From positions 62,001 to 126,000 of the forward strand of contig NZ_JAUOFB010000001.1 in the NCBI RefSeq assembly GCF_030542105.1: a stretch of 64,000 nucleotides of DNA. The letters are read 5' to 3'. The position numbers and the translations under genes were made by a program. Below, piece by piece: positions 1-6,669 of the stretch. Numbering within the stretch: position 1 is the first letter of the stretch; each line of letters opens with the position of its first letter. Source of the stretch: Hymenobacter sp. BT730. GTDB lineage: Bacteria > Bacteroidota > Bacteroidia > Cytophagales > Hymenobacteraceae. The notes beneath the pieces are model-generated. The model saw only the letters and a list, made by a program, of their open reading frames with translations, had not been told where the DNA came from and did not search any database.

Positions 1-63
1 AGTATCCGCAGGCGGTTGAGGGGAACCAATGATTTCGTAGAGGAACCGGAAGAATGCTTTCAT
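1..63 (-). CDS. 5' end of an unidentified gene, cut by the window edge
   Basis: An ATG at 63 opens a reading frame of 21 codons that runs off the window without a stop and begins MKAFFRFLYEI. It lies 91 nt downstream of the vWA-like lipoprotein gene on the same strand, so the two could share a transcript. Too little is visible to assign a family. The call rests only on the open frame and the collinear position. Confidence 0.4.
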   Translation of the reverse strand, partial: MKAFFRFLYEIIGSPQPPADT

Positions 64-154
64 GGAACGGGGAGAGAGGCGCGCCGGGATGGCGCGTGGG
101 TAAAGGAACGGTAAACGAACAGTTATTAGTACGTAGGGAGGTTGCGCCGGGCAA

Positions 155-1534
155 TTACCGGGCCGGTTGCAGGATCAGCGGGATGTTGAAAACGGGCTGG
201 GAGTCCTGCTCACTGGTGGTTACGGCTTCCACCCCATCCAGCAAACTACTGAAGGCGAAGGTTTTGGCACCCGCCTGATTGATGTTGCTGTCGTTTTTGG
301 TGGTCCACTCATTTATCCAGGCAGGGCGCTTATTATTGAGCACTAGCTGAAGCGGGCGCTCGGCCTTGGCCATGCGGGTAAGGCGCACTTTCACAAAGTG
401 CGTGAAGCCGGACTCAGGGCCGCTGCTGGCGCGGGTCTGGTCGTTGGCGGCAAATACCTGGGTGATTTTCGCGTCAGTATCCACGCCTACCAACTGTAGG
501 TTGGCTTTAAGATACGCCAGGTCATTATACAGTGCGGGCAAGGGGGCCAGGTTCAAGCCCAACACAAACTCAACCGGCTGCTGGGCGGATACTTCACTCA
601 CGGCCACCGTGTGGTAGGAAGCACCTGCGGCCCGTTTGCTGGCGCCGGCGTCGCCGTAGTACCAGCTACCCTGGTTCTGGAATTTGCTGAGCAGCGAGGA
701 AGCGGGCTTGGGGTATTTCACGCCGAAATGAGCCTGCTGGGCAGGTTGCTTACTGAGCAGCGCAGCATCAAAGCGGCGCACGGCATCGGCCGGGCCGATT
801 ACCCAGAAATAGTACGGAATATCGGTATCACAGCAGTTGGCGCGCTTGGCCCCGCCGGATTTCAGCGCCGGGTAGTAGGTACCGTGAAAGTCAGAGGTAT
901 AACCGTACACCGATACGGCCAGATCAGACCGGCCGGCGCGGTTCAGAGCATCCGTAATATCGGTTTTGATATAGGGAATAGCGCCAGCGTTTTTCGGCGA
1001 GTAGATAAAGTCCGAAATCAGCACGCTGACGGTGTTAGGCTCATAATAATGGCTCGCCAGCGTATCCAGCACGGAGGGAATATCGGTGCTTTTGGCGGGC
1101 TCCCGGATGCCCCCGCGCACGGTGCTGGAAAGCTGCTGGTAGGAGTCGCGGTAAGGCTTTTCCTTGATGCGGAAGAACTGCTTTTGCTGCACCGCCGTGC
1201 TCCGATTCACATCGGAAAGAAACTGGGCTACGTGCTGCTGAAAGCGGGTATTTTCGGCACTGGCACCGGGTTTTGGCATAAAGCCTTCCATGGAGCCGGA
1301 TACTTCCAGAAAAATAGCGGCGCGGGCCAGCGGCGCTTCGGGTTGTTCCCCTTCGGGCACCGTAGGTTCCGAAGCCGCTGGCGCCGGGGCCGCGGGCTTT
1401 TCTTCCGCCGACGGGGTGGTTTTAGATACCGTAGCGGTGTCTTCGGACTTCATATCCTCCCGCGAATAACAGCCCGCCAGCAGCAGGGCAGCTGCCATAG
1501 CCGGCAGCAGGCGAGAAAAAACAGGGTTTCGCAT
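155..1534 (-). CDS. lipoprotein with von Willebrand factor A-like domain
   Basis: A 459-residue predicted lipoprotein of unknown function. A type II signal peptide ends in LLLAGC, with Cys22 as the likely lipidated residue. A Pro/Ala/Glu-rich linker follows to about residue 70. Then comes a vWA-like start, IFLEVSGSM (about 74-82), where the canonical MIDAS motif DxSxS appears as ExSGS. A second hydrophobic strand, VSVLISDF, fits the Rossmann-like core. The start at 1534 is preferred over an in-frame extension to 1585 because it places the signal peptide at the N terminus and lies 5 nt after a good promoter box. vWA proteins usually mediate protein contacts. The Asp-to-Glu change leaves metal binding uncertain. 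Confidence is high for a secreted lipoprotein and moderate for the fold. Confidence 0.75.
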   Translation of the reverse strand: MRNPVFSRLLPAMAAALLLAGCYSREDMKSEDTATVSKTTPSAEEKPAAPAPAASEPTVPEGEQPEAPLARAAIFLEVSGSMEGFMPKPGASAENTRFQQHVAQFLSDVNRSTAVQQKQFFRIKEKPYRDSYQQLSSTVRGGIREPAKSTDIPSVLDTLASHYYEPNTVSVLISDFIYSPKNAGAIPYIKTDITDALNRAGRSDLAVSVYGYTSDFHGTYYPALKSGGAKRANCCDTDIPYYFWVIGPADAVRRFDAALLSKQPAQQAHFGVKYPKPASSLLSKFQNQGSWYYGDAGASKRAAGASYHTVAVSEVSAQQPVEFVLGLNLAPLPALYNDLAYLKANLQLVGVDTDAKITQVFAANDQTRASSGPESGFTHFVKVRLTRMAKAERPLQLVLNNKRPAWINEWTTKNDSNINQAGAKTFAFSSLLDGVEAVTTSEQDSQPVFNIPLILQPAR

Positions 1535-1539
1535 CGAGC

Positions 1540-1569
1540 CAAAGTAACGTTTCACGGCCGAAGCCGCAA
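1540..1569 (-). promoter_or_regulatory. Bacteroidota-type promoter, leaderless arrangement
   Basis: On the minus strand TTG (1569-1567) is followed after 20 nt by TACTTTG (1546-1540), close to the family consensus TTG/TTTG, 19-21 nt, TAnnTTTG. Only 5 nt separate the box from the ATG at 1534, so the transcript would begin at or next to the start codon. The match is visible; the leaderless mRNA is inferred. Confidence 0.5.
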
Positions 1570-1650
1570 CCCCGCGTACTGCCAAGCCGGCCCGCGGGTT
1601 GTGCCGAAACGCAATGCTGCGCAGAAAATTTTGTTTTCGGTTAGCCTCAC

Positions 1651-1752
1651 TGTCATCCTGAGCCCAGCGAAGGACCTTTTCACCTTAGAACGTCTATCAA
1701 AACAACGACTCGTTCTAGCGTGATAAGGTCCTTCGCTGGGCTCAGGATGACA
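1651..1752. repeat. long hairpin repeat, copy 1 of a dispersed family
   Basis: Arms at 1651-1678 and 1725-1752 are perfect 28-bp inverted repeats beginning TGTCATCCTGA. A further stem inside (TAGAACG at 1686-1692, CGTTCTA at 1711-1717) extends the fold, leaving a loop that contains CAACGACT. The same ends and loop motif recur at 16202-16299. The element fills most of the gap between the vWA lipoprotein and the nucleotidyltransferase. No transposase or target duplication was seen, so it looks like a REP/MITE-type non-autonomous element rather than a terminator; no T-run follows either arm. Confidence 0.85.
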
Positions 1753-1768
1753 ACTGAACGAAACTGAC

Positions 1769-2767
1769 TTAGCTGTAATCGATTTCCGTGTTATCACCAA
1801 TATTAATGCTGTGGTTTAGGCCGCGGAACAGCGCATCAGAGCCTACTATACAGTCGTGCATGACGGCGGAGCGCAACTCGGAGTAGGAACCGATAATGGA
1901 GTCGCTCAAGATGGTGTTTTTGACGATGGTCCGGTCGCCGATGGCCACGTTGGGGCCGATGATGGAGTGCGAAATCTGGCAGTCCTTGCCAATGCTGACC
2001 GGCGGAATAATAATGGTATCGGGAAACTCGGGGTAGAGGCGGGCCAGGAACTCGGGGCGGTTGAGCAGGCGGGCGTTGGCTTCCAGCAGGGTTTCCTTGC
2101 GGCCGCAGTCAAACCAATTGTCTACCGGCGTAGTGGTTATTTCCTCGCCCTGCTGAATCAGGCGCATTAGCGCGTCGGTCAGCTGAAACTCGCCGTGGGT
2201 GCGCTGGTCCTCGTTTATGATGTATTCCAGGGCTTCGGCCAGCCGTTCGGGGTTGGCAATCTTGTAGAGGCCCACCATGGCGTAGTTCGACTTGGGGATT
2301 TTGGGCTTTTCTACCACTTTAGTCACGCGGCCGCTGCTGCTGGTTTCTACCAGGCCAAACATGCCGGGGGTTTTCACCTCTTTCACGGCCAGCACGGTGC
2401 CGGGCATAGCCAGCAGTTTGGGCAGGTCTACATCCACAATGGTGTCGCCCAGCAGAATCAGTACGCCGTCGGGGTCGTGACGGAAGGTGTCGCGGGCCAG
2501 CCACAGGGCGTGGCCTATTCCCTCGCGCGGCTCCTGCACTACAAAGGTGGCTTTCAGATCGGGGTATTCGCGGCGCACGTAGCGCTCAATTTTCTCGCCC
2601 AGGTAGCCAATAATGAACACAAACTCCTCGAAGCCGGCATCGCGCAAACGGTCGATGATGTGCCCCAGAATGGTATTGCCGGCCACGGGTACCAGCGACT
2701 TAGGCTGGGTATGAGTGTGTGGCCGCAGGCGCGACCCAATGCCCGCAACGGGAATGACTGCTTTCAT
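1769..2767 (-). CDS. sugar-phosphate nucleotidyltransferase (RmlA/GlmU-like)
   Basis: A 332-residue cytoplasmic enzyme predicted to make an NDP-sugar from a sugar 1-phosphate and an NTP. The N-terminal Rossmann domain has the signature GIGSRLRPHTHTQPKSL (about 10-26), with the phosphate-binding Gly-rich loop and catalytic Arg/Lys. A metal-binding LLGDTIVDVD segment follows near residue 100. The last 90 or so residues show hexapeptide-like spacing (IGKDCQIS, IGPNVAIG, IGSYSEL) typical of a left-handed beta helix. This layout fits glucose-1-phosphate thymidylyltransferase-like or mannose-1-phosphate guanylyltransferase-like proteins; the substrate cannot be fixed. The start was chosen at MKAVIPVAG, the usual first residues of the family. 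A -7-like box, TATTTTG, lies at 2804-2798. Confidence 0.9.
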   Translation of the reverse strand: MKAVIPVAGIGSRLRPHTHTQPKSLVPVAGNTILGHIIDRLRDAGFEEFVFIIGYLGEKIERYVRREYPDLKATFVVQEPREGIGHALWLARDTFRHDPDGVLILLGDTIVDVDLPKLLAMPGTVLAVKEVKTPGMFGLVETSSSGRVTKVVEKPKIPKSNYAMVGLYKIANPERLAEALEYIINEDQRTHGEFQLTDALMRLIQQGEEITTTPVDNWFDCGRKETLLEANARLLNRPEFLARLYPEFPDTIIIPPVSIGKDCQISHSIIGPNVAIGDRTIVKNTILSDSIIGSYSELRSAVMHDCIVGSDALFRGLNHSINIGDNTEIDYS

Positions 2768-2991
2768 GTGCTGTGCAATGGTGGTCAGATAGACTCGCAA
2801 AATAAGGATTCGGCGCGGTTAGCAGCAGCTTATACAACCGCTGCGCGCTGATTTCGTACTGGCAGCACGTGTATATAGTATTTCATGCATAGTATTACCG
2901 GGCCAGGAAGCTCGTCAGCAACGGCTTCTCCGCGTCGGCCTTCCCCTTTTCCTGATTTTCTCTCCCTCACTTTCTTTCCCAATCTTACCTC

Positions 2992-3570
2992 ATGAAACGT
3001 TTCCTTCTTTATCTGGCCGGTTTGGTTATTATGCTGAGTCAGTCCTCATGCGGGTACAACTCTATGGTGTCTAAGGACCAGGCCGTGAAAGCCCAGTGGG
3101 CCAACGTGCAGAACAGCTACCAGCGCCGCTCCGACCTGATTCCGAACCTGGTAAACACCGTTAAAGGCGCCGCTAACTTCGAGAAATCGACCTTAACCGA
3201 CGTGATTAATGCACGGGCCAAGGCCACCAGCGTGCAGCTGTCCGCCGACCAGCTCACGCCCGAAAACCTGAAGAAATTCCAGGAAGCCCAAAGCCAGGTG
3301 AGTGCCGGCCTGGGTCGTTTGCTGGCCGTATCGGAAAACTATCCGGACCTAAAAGCCAACGCCAACTTTCAGGAGCTGCAAGCTCAGATTGAGGGCACCG
3401 AAAACCGCATTAACGTAGAGCGGCAAAAATTTAACACCGTAACCAACGACTATAACGGCTACATTAAGTCTTTCCCGAATAACATCTTCGCGGGCATGTT
3501 TGGCTTCGCTGAAAAGCCCTACTTTGAGGCCGATGCCAGCGCGCAGAAAGCGCCCACTGTACAGTTTTAA
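2992..3570 (+). CDS. lemA: LemA family lipoprotein
   Basis: A 192-residue LemA protein. The N terminus is a lipoprotein signal ending SQSSC (Cys20) rather than the plain transmembrane helix of many LemA proteins. The conserved core is clear: VKAQWANVQNSYQRRSDLIPNLVNTVKG (about 28-55; quoted only in part by key residues W35, Q40, R44, P48 and N49), followed by long helices predicted to form a coiled bundle. LemA proteins are membrane-anchored and of poorly known function; in Bacteroidota they often sit beside TPM-domain proteins, as here. The next gene starts 98 nt downstream on the same strand. Confidence in the family is very high. Confidence 0.95.
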   Translation: MKRFLLYLAGLVIMLSQSSCGYNSMVSKDQAVKAQWANVQNSYQRRSDLIPNLVNTVKGAANFEKSTLTDVINARAKATSVQLSADQLTPENLKKFQEAQSQVSAGLGRLLAVSENYPDLKANANFQELQAQIEGTENRINVERQKFNTVTNDYNGYIKSFPNNIFAGMFGFAEKPYFEADASAQKAPTVQF

Positions 3571-3583
3571 TTGAGTTGTGCGT

Positions 3584-3639
3584 TGGGAGTTGCCCGCTAG
3601 CGGGCAGGCACTCGTCTGCTTTTTTGCTGGCAACTCCCA
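3584..3639 (+). other. intercistronic inverted repeats between lemA and the TPM gene
   Basis: TGGGAGTTGCC (3584-3594) pairs perfectly with GGCAACTCCCA (3629-3639). A 14-bp perfect palindrome (3592-3605) lies inside, followed by a T-run at about 3619-3625. The structure could be a partial terminator or attenuator that lowers expression of the two TPM genes relative to lemA. A second GGCAACT copy just downstream suggests a repeat remnant. Confidence 0.55.
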
Positions 3640-3668
3640 TTGCATAACTGGCAACTGCCACCAGACCT

Positions 3669-4124
3669 ATGATTAACCCCCTTACGCCCCAGCAGGAGGC
3701 TGCTCTGATAGCAGCCATCCGGCAGGCTGAAGTAACAACCTCCGGCGAAATCCGGGTGCACTTTGAAGACACCTGCCCCACTCCGGAACCCCTGGACCGG
3801 GCGGCGCAGATCTTTGCCCAGCTAAATATGCAGGCCACAGCTGAGCGCAATGGCGTCTTATTTTATGTAGCCTGGGAAACCCGTCAGTTCGCCATCATTG
3901 GAGATGCCGGCATCAACTCCGCCGTGCCCGATGATTTCTGGGAAACCACGAAGGAAATAGTGCTTGAAAATTTCCGAACCCACAAATTTGTGCTGGGCCT
4001 GGAGCGGGGTATTCAGATGGTAGGCGAGCAGCTACAACGGTATTTCCCCTACAACGCGCATACCGACCAGAACGAACTCGACGACTCCATTTCGTTTGGC
4101 GACGCTACGCCGCCGCGTATATGA
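3669..4124 (+). CDS. TPM-domain protein without signal peptide
   Basis: A 151-residue protein of the TPM family (TLP18.3/Psb32/MOLO-1). It opens directly with LTPQQEAALIAAIRQAE, then TSGEIRVHFED (about 24-34), GVLFYVAWETRQFAIIGDAGIN (key segment about 62-82) and an amphipathic C-terminal half, which matches the TPM core. No signal peptide or membrane span is seen, so it is probably cytoplasmic or peripheral, facing the membrane partner encoded next. The stop overlaps the start of the following gene by 4 nt (ATGA), indicating translational coupling. The molecular role is not established; TPM proteins are linked to membrane-protein maintenance. Confidence 0.9.
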   Translation: MINPLTPQQEAALIAAIRQAEVTTSGEIRVHFEDTCPTPEPLDRAAQIFAQLNMQATAERNGVLFYVAWETRQFAIIGDAGINSAVPDDFWETTKEIVLENFRTHKFVLGLERGIQMVGEQLQRYFPYNAHTDQNELDDSISFGDATPPRI

Positions 4125-4939
4125 TTCTACCTCTCTTCCGGCCCGGTGCCGCATTGCGGCCCATCTATCTGCTGTGGCTGTTTCTGCTACTACTGGCTCC
4201 GCAGCTTTCCGCCCAGACCCTTCCGGAACGCCCTACCCCTCCCCGCCTGGTGAATGACCTGGCTGGGCTGATGCGCCCTGAGGAAGTAGAAGCGCTGGAG
4301 CGCAAGCTGGTGGCCTATGACGATTCCACCTCCTCGCAGATGGCCATTGTCACGGTACCCAACCTGCAGGGTGCCGAGGTAGCCGACTATGCCCAGCAAC
4401 TGTTTGAAAAATGGGGCATTGGCCGCAAAGGCAAGAATAATGGCCTGCTGATTCTGGTTTCCAAGGAAGAGCACAAAATCAACATCCATACCGGCTACGG
4501 CTTGGAAGGCGCCATTCCCGATGCCTTGGCCAAGCGCATCATCACCAATGTGCTGGTGCCCAATTTCCGCGCCGACCAATACTACAAAGGCCTAGATGCC
4601 GCCACGGACCGCCTGTTTGCGCTGGCCGCTGGCGAATACCAGGCCGAACCCCGCCCTACGGGCGACTACGACAATGGTGGCGGCTCCGGGTGGCTGTTCT
4701 GGGTAGTACTGGCCCTGCTTATTTTTCTGTTTATCTCCCGGATGGGCGGGGGCAAAGGAGGCGGGCGGCGCAACCGCGGCTTTGGCGGCGGCATGATTCC
4801 GCCCATCATCTTTGGTAGCGGCGGCTTCGGCGGCGGTGGCTTTGGTGGCGGGGGCGGCTTTGGCGGTGGCGGCGGAGGTGGCTTCGGCGGCTTTGGCGGC
4901 GGCAGCTCCGGCGGTGGCGGCGCCAGTGGTAGCTGGTAA
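4121..4939 (+). CDS. TPM-domain membrane protein with glycine-rich tail (YgcG-like)
   Basis: A 272-residue exported protein. A signal peptide (about 1-32, ending LSAQ) precedes a TPM domain (about 35-175) with LVNDLAGLM, SQMAIVTVPNL and a GIGRKGKNNGLLILVSKE segment typical of the family. One transmembrane helix follows (about 190-202, WLFWVVLALLIFLFI), and the last 60 or so residues are almost entirely Gly, Phe and Ser. This architecture is the usual YgcG-type TPM protein. It overlaps the previous TPM gene by 4 nt and ends at a very strong bidirectional terminator. The membrane-anchored LemA and the two TPM proteins probably act together at the inner membrane; this is inferred from recurrent clustering. 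Confidence 0.93.
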   Translation: MILPLFRPGAALRPIYLLWLFLLLLAPQLSAQTLPERPTPPRLVNDLAGLMRPEEVEALERKLVAYDDSTSSQMAIVTVPNLQGAEVADYAQQLFEKWGIGRKGKNNGLLILVSKEEHKINIHTGYGLEGAIPDALAKRIITNVLVPNFRADQYYKGLDAATDRLFALAAGEYQAEPRPTGDYDNGGGSGWLFWVVLALLIFLFISRMGGGKGGGRRNRGFGGGMIPPIIFGSGGFGGGGFGGGGGFGGGGGGGFGGFGGGSSGGGGASGSW

Positions 4940-4955
4940 GCCCTACTAGCTACCA

Positions 4956-5005
4956 CTACACAAAGAAAGAGCGGGAAGCATGCTTCCCGCTCTTTCTTTG
5001 TGTAG
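4956..5005. terminator. bidirectional terminator, perfect 50-bp palindrome
   Basis: The 25 bases at 4956-4980 are the exact reverse complement of those at 4981-5005, with no spacer. The palindrome lies between the convergent TPM gene and DUF1684 gene, 16 nt after one stop and 20 nt before the other. The GC core with A-rich and T-rich flanks fits a two-way intrinsic terminator. Confidence 0.9.
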
Positions 5006-5025
5006 TTATCTGACCGCCTAGGGGC

Positions 5026-5664
5026 TTAATGCGGGCTCATCACACCGGCCTCAATTGCCACGGGCAGACGATTTTCGGCCGGTGGTACGGGGCAGGAGTA
5101 GCGGCCACTATAGGCGCAGAAGGGATTGTAAGCCCGGTTGAAATCCAACACCAGGCGTCCTTCCTGAATCTGACCGATGCGCACATCCATGTAGCGCCCG
5201 CCCCCATAGCTGGCGTTGCCATTGGTGAGGTCAGTGAAGGGCACGAACAGATAGTCCTCGAAGCCTGGCTTCTTCATCAGCTCCTGGTTTTGGTAAACAT
5301 TGAGCTTGAGCGCCTTGCCATTCAGTGTGAAGTATACTTCGCCATAGCGCCGGTACATAGGGCGCCGGCTGGTGCTGGTTTGCATGGCAAATGGTGCTGA
5401 TAGGGAATCCCGCACAAACCGGCCTTCTACACAAACAGCATAGTTAACCGGGAAAAAGGGCAAGCCCGTGAAGGCCGCCCGGTCTTCCGGCGTCAGCGGT
5501 GACTCCTCGGGGTTGCGGTATTCCGCATTCAGCTCCTGCTGGAAAGTGGTCACGGCTTTGGAATGCTCGGTAGCTGTTGGCCGGTGGCTGCCATAGGGAG
5601 GCGGGGTCTGCGCCCAGGTAGTCAGGCCATTCAACAGCCACAGAAAAAGGAACCATGTTCTCAT
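5026..5664 (-). CDS. DUF1684 domain secreted protein
   Basis: A 212-residue exported protein. A signal peptide (MRTWFLFLWLLNGLTTWAQ) is followed by the DUF1684 fold. Hallmarks are FPVNYAVCVEGRF, the YGGGRYMDVR segment (about 155-164), LVLDFNRAYNPFCAYSG and CPVPPAENRLPVAIEAG at the C terminus. Family members often occur in Bacteroidota and actinobacteria; the biochemical role is unknown. The start at 5664 was chosen over an upstream in-frame codon because it begins the signal peptide and follows a promoter box by 5 nt. The gene is convergent with the TPM operon and divergent from the TonB operon. Confidence 0.9.
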   Translation of the reverse strand: MRTWFLFLWLLNGLTTWAQTPPPYGSHRPTATEHSKAVTTFQQELNAEYRNPEESPLTPEDRAAFTGLPFFPVNYAVCVEGRFVRDSLSAPFAMQTSTSRRPMYRRYGEVYFTLNGKALKLNVYQNQELMKKPGFEDYLFVPFTDLTNGNASYGGGRYMDVRIGQIQEGRLVLDFNRAYNPFCAYSGRYSCPVPPAENRLPVAIEAGVMSPH

Positions 5665-5669
5665 CACCG

Positions 5670-5676
5670 CAAGATA
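5670..5676 (-). promoter_or_regulatory. -7 promoter box abutting the DUF1684 start
   Basis: The minus strand reads TATCTTG, then 5 nt, then ATG. The spacing equals that of the vWA gene and is close to that of the DUF72 gene, suggesting a leaderless transcript. No good -33 box is visible. Confidence 0.35.
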
Positions 5677-5846
5677 CGTCTCCTGCCTATTTCCTTGGAT
5701 AGGTAAAAGCAATATCGGCGCATCAGAAAGTTATTTCCATGTAGTTTGCCAATTGTTAACTTTCGAGAAGGTGCAAAAGGGTTGGCCTGGACAATGAACG
5801 GTGCTGCAAGCGCCTCCCTATCTATTTTTTCCTTTTATAGCTGTTG

Positions 5847-6632
5847 ATGCGTTACGCTGTATTCGCTAAATGCTTCCTATTTCTGGCTCTGCTGGCCTGG
5901 GGGGTTTCCCCGCCGGCCTGGGGCCAAACTCAGCCCCCGGATTCAGCTTTTCTGGCCACTACTGCCCGGCAGCTAAACCAGCGGTATGAGGCACTGGTGC
6001 AGGATCAGTCGCAGCTTTACAATGGGAAGGAGTACGTAGACTACACTCGCTACTACCGCAAGGCCGAAGGGCACCAGTTTTTTGAATCGAACAAGCTGCA
6101 GCCGGGCAGCGTGCAGTACCAGGGCCACACCTACCCGAACATTCCGCTGCTCTATGATATCCGGCTGGATCAGGTGATCCTCCAGCAGCCGGCTACTTCC
6201 TTTTATCTGCATCTGGTGGAGGAAAATGTGGCCGCCTTTATGCTGGGCGCGCATCGGTTTCTGCGGCTGGAAAATCAACCTGCTTCGCCCCACCCCATCA
6301 GCACGGGGTTCTACGAGCTGCTGCTGGATGGGCCGGTGCGGGTGCTGGCCAAGCGCCAAAAAGAAATGAAGGAGCTGTCGGACCAGAAAATTTATTACCC
6401 CGTCTTCCGCTCCATCGACCAGCTTTTTCTGCAGGTCGGCAACGCTTATTACCCGGTAAACAAGCTATCCTCCGTTTTCAACGCCCTGCCGGCGCAGCGG
6501 AAAGAGCTGCAGAAGTTCAGCCGCAGTCATAAGCTTGGTTTTAAAAAAGCTACCCGCGAGGCCCATCTGGTGCAGTTGATTGGCTACTACAACAGTCTGA
6601 TTCCGGCGGCAGCATCTCCCACATCCCCTTAG
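5847..6632 (+). CDS. periplasmic protein of unknown function in a TonB receptor operon
   Basis: A 261-residue exported protein starting at ATG 5847, with a signal peptide ending WGQ (about 27). No catalytic motif is recognised. A Tyr-rich stretch near residues 45-65 (YNGKEYVDYTRYYRKAEGH) and a C-terminal IDQLFLQVGNAYYPVNK / RKELQKFSRSHKLGFKK pattern recall unnamed proteins often found just upstream of Bacteroidota TonB-dependent receptors. The next gene starts 37 nt downstream on the same strand. The context suggests a periplasmic or surface partner of the receptor. This is an inference from position, not from a known family function. Confidence 0.8.
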   Translation: MRYAVFAKCFLFLALLAWGVSPPAWGQTQPPDSAFLATTARQLNQRYEALVQDQSQLYNGKEYVDYTRYYRKAEGHQFFESNKLQPGSVQYQGHTYPNIPLLYDIRLDQVILQQPATSFYLHLVEENVAAFMLGAHRFLRLENQPASPHPISTGFYELLLDGPVRVLAKRQKEMKELSDQKIYYPVFRSIDQLFLQVGNAYYPVNKLSSVFNALPAQRKELQKFSRSHKLGFKKATREAHLVQLIGYYNSLIPAAASPTSP

Positions 6633-6669
6633 TGACGACTACTCGCCTTATTCCCCGAATGCGCTTTCC

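Noticed and set aside
611..1723. Long plus-strand open frame (370 codons) opposite the vWA lipoprotein
   Set aside because: It mirrors a gene with a signal peptide and good promoter, has no recognisable family and runs into the hairpin repeat; typical antisense frame in GC-rich DNA.
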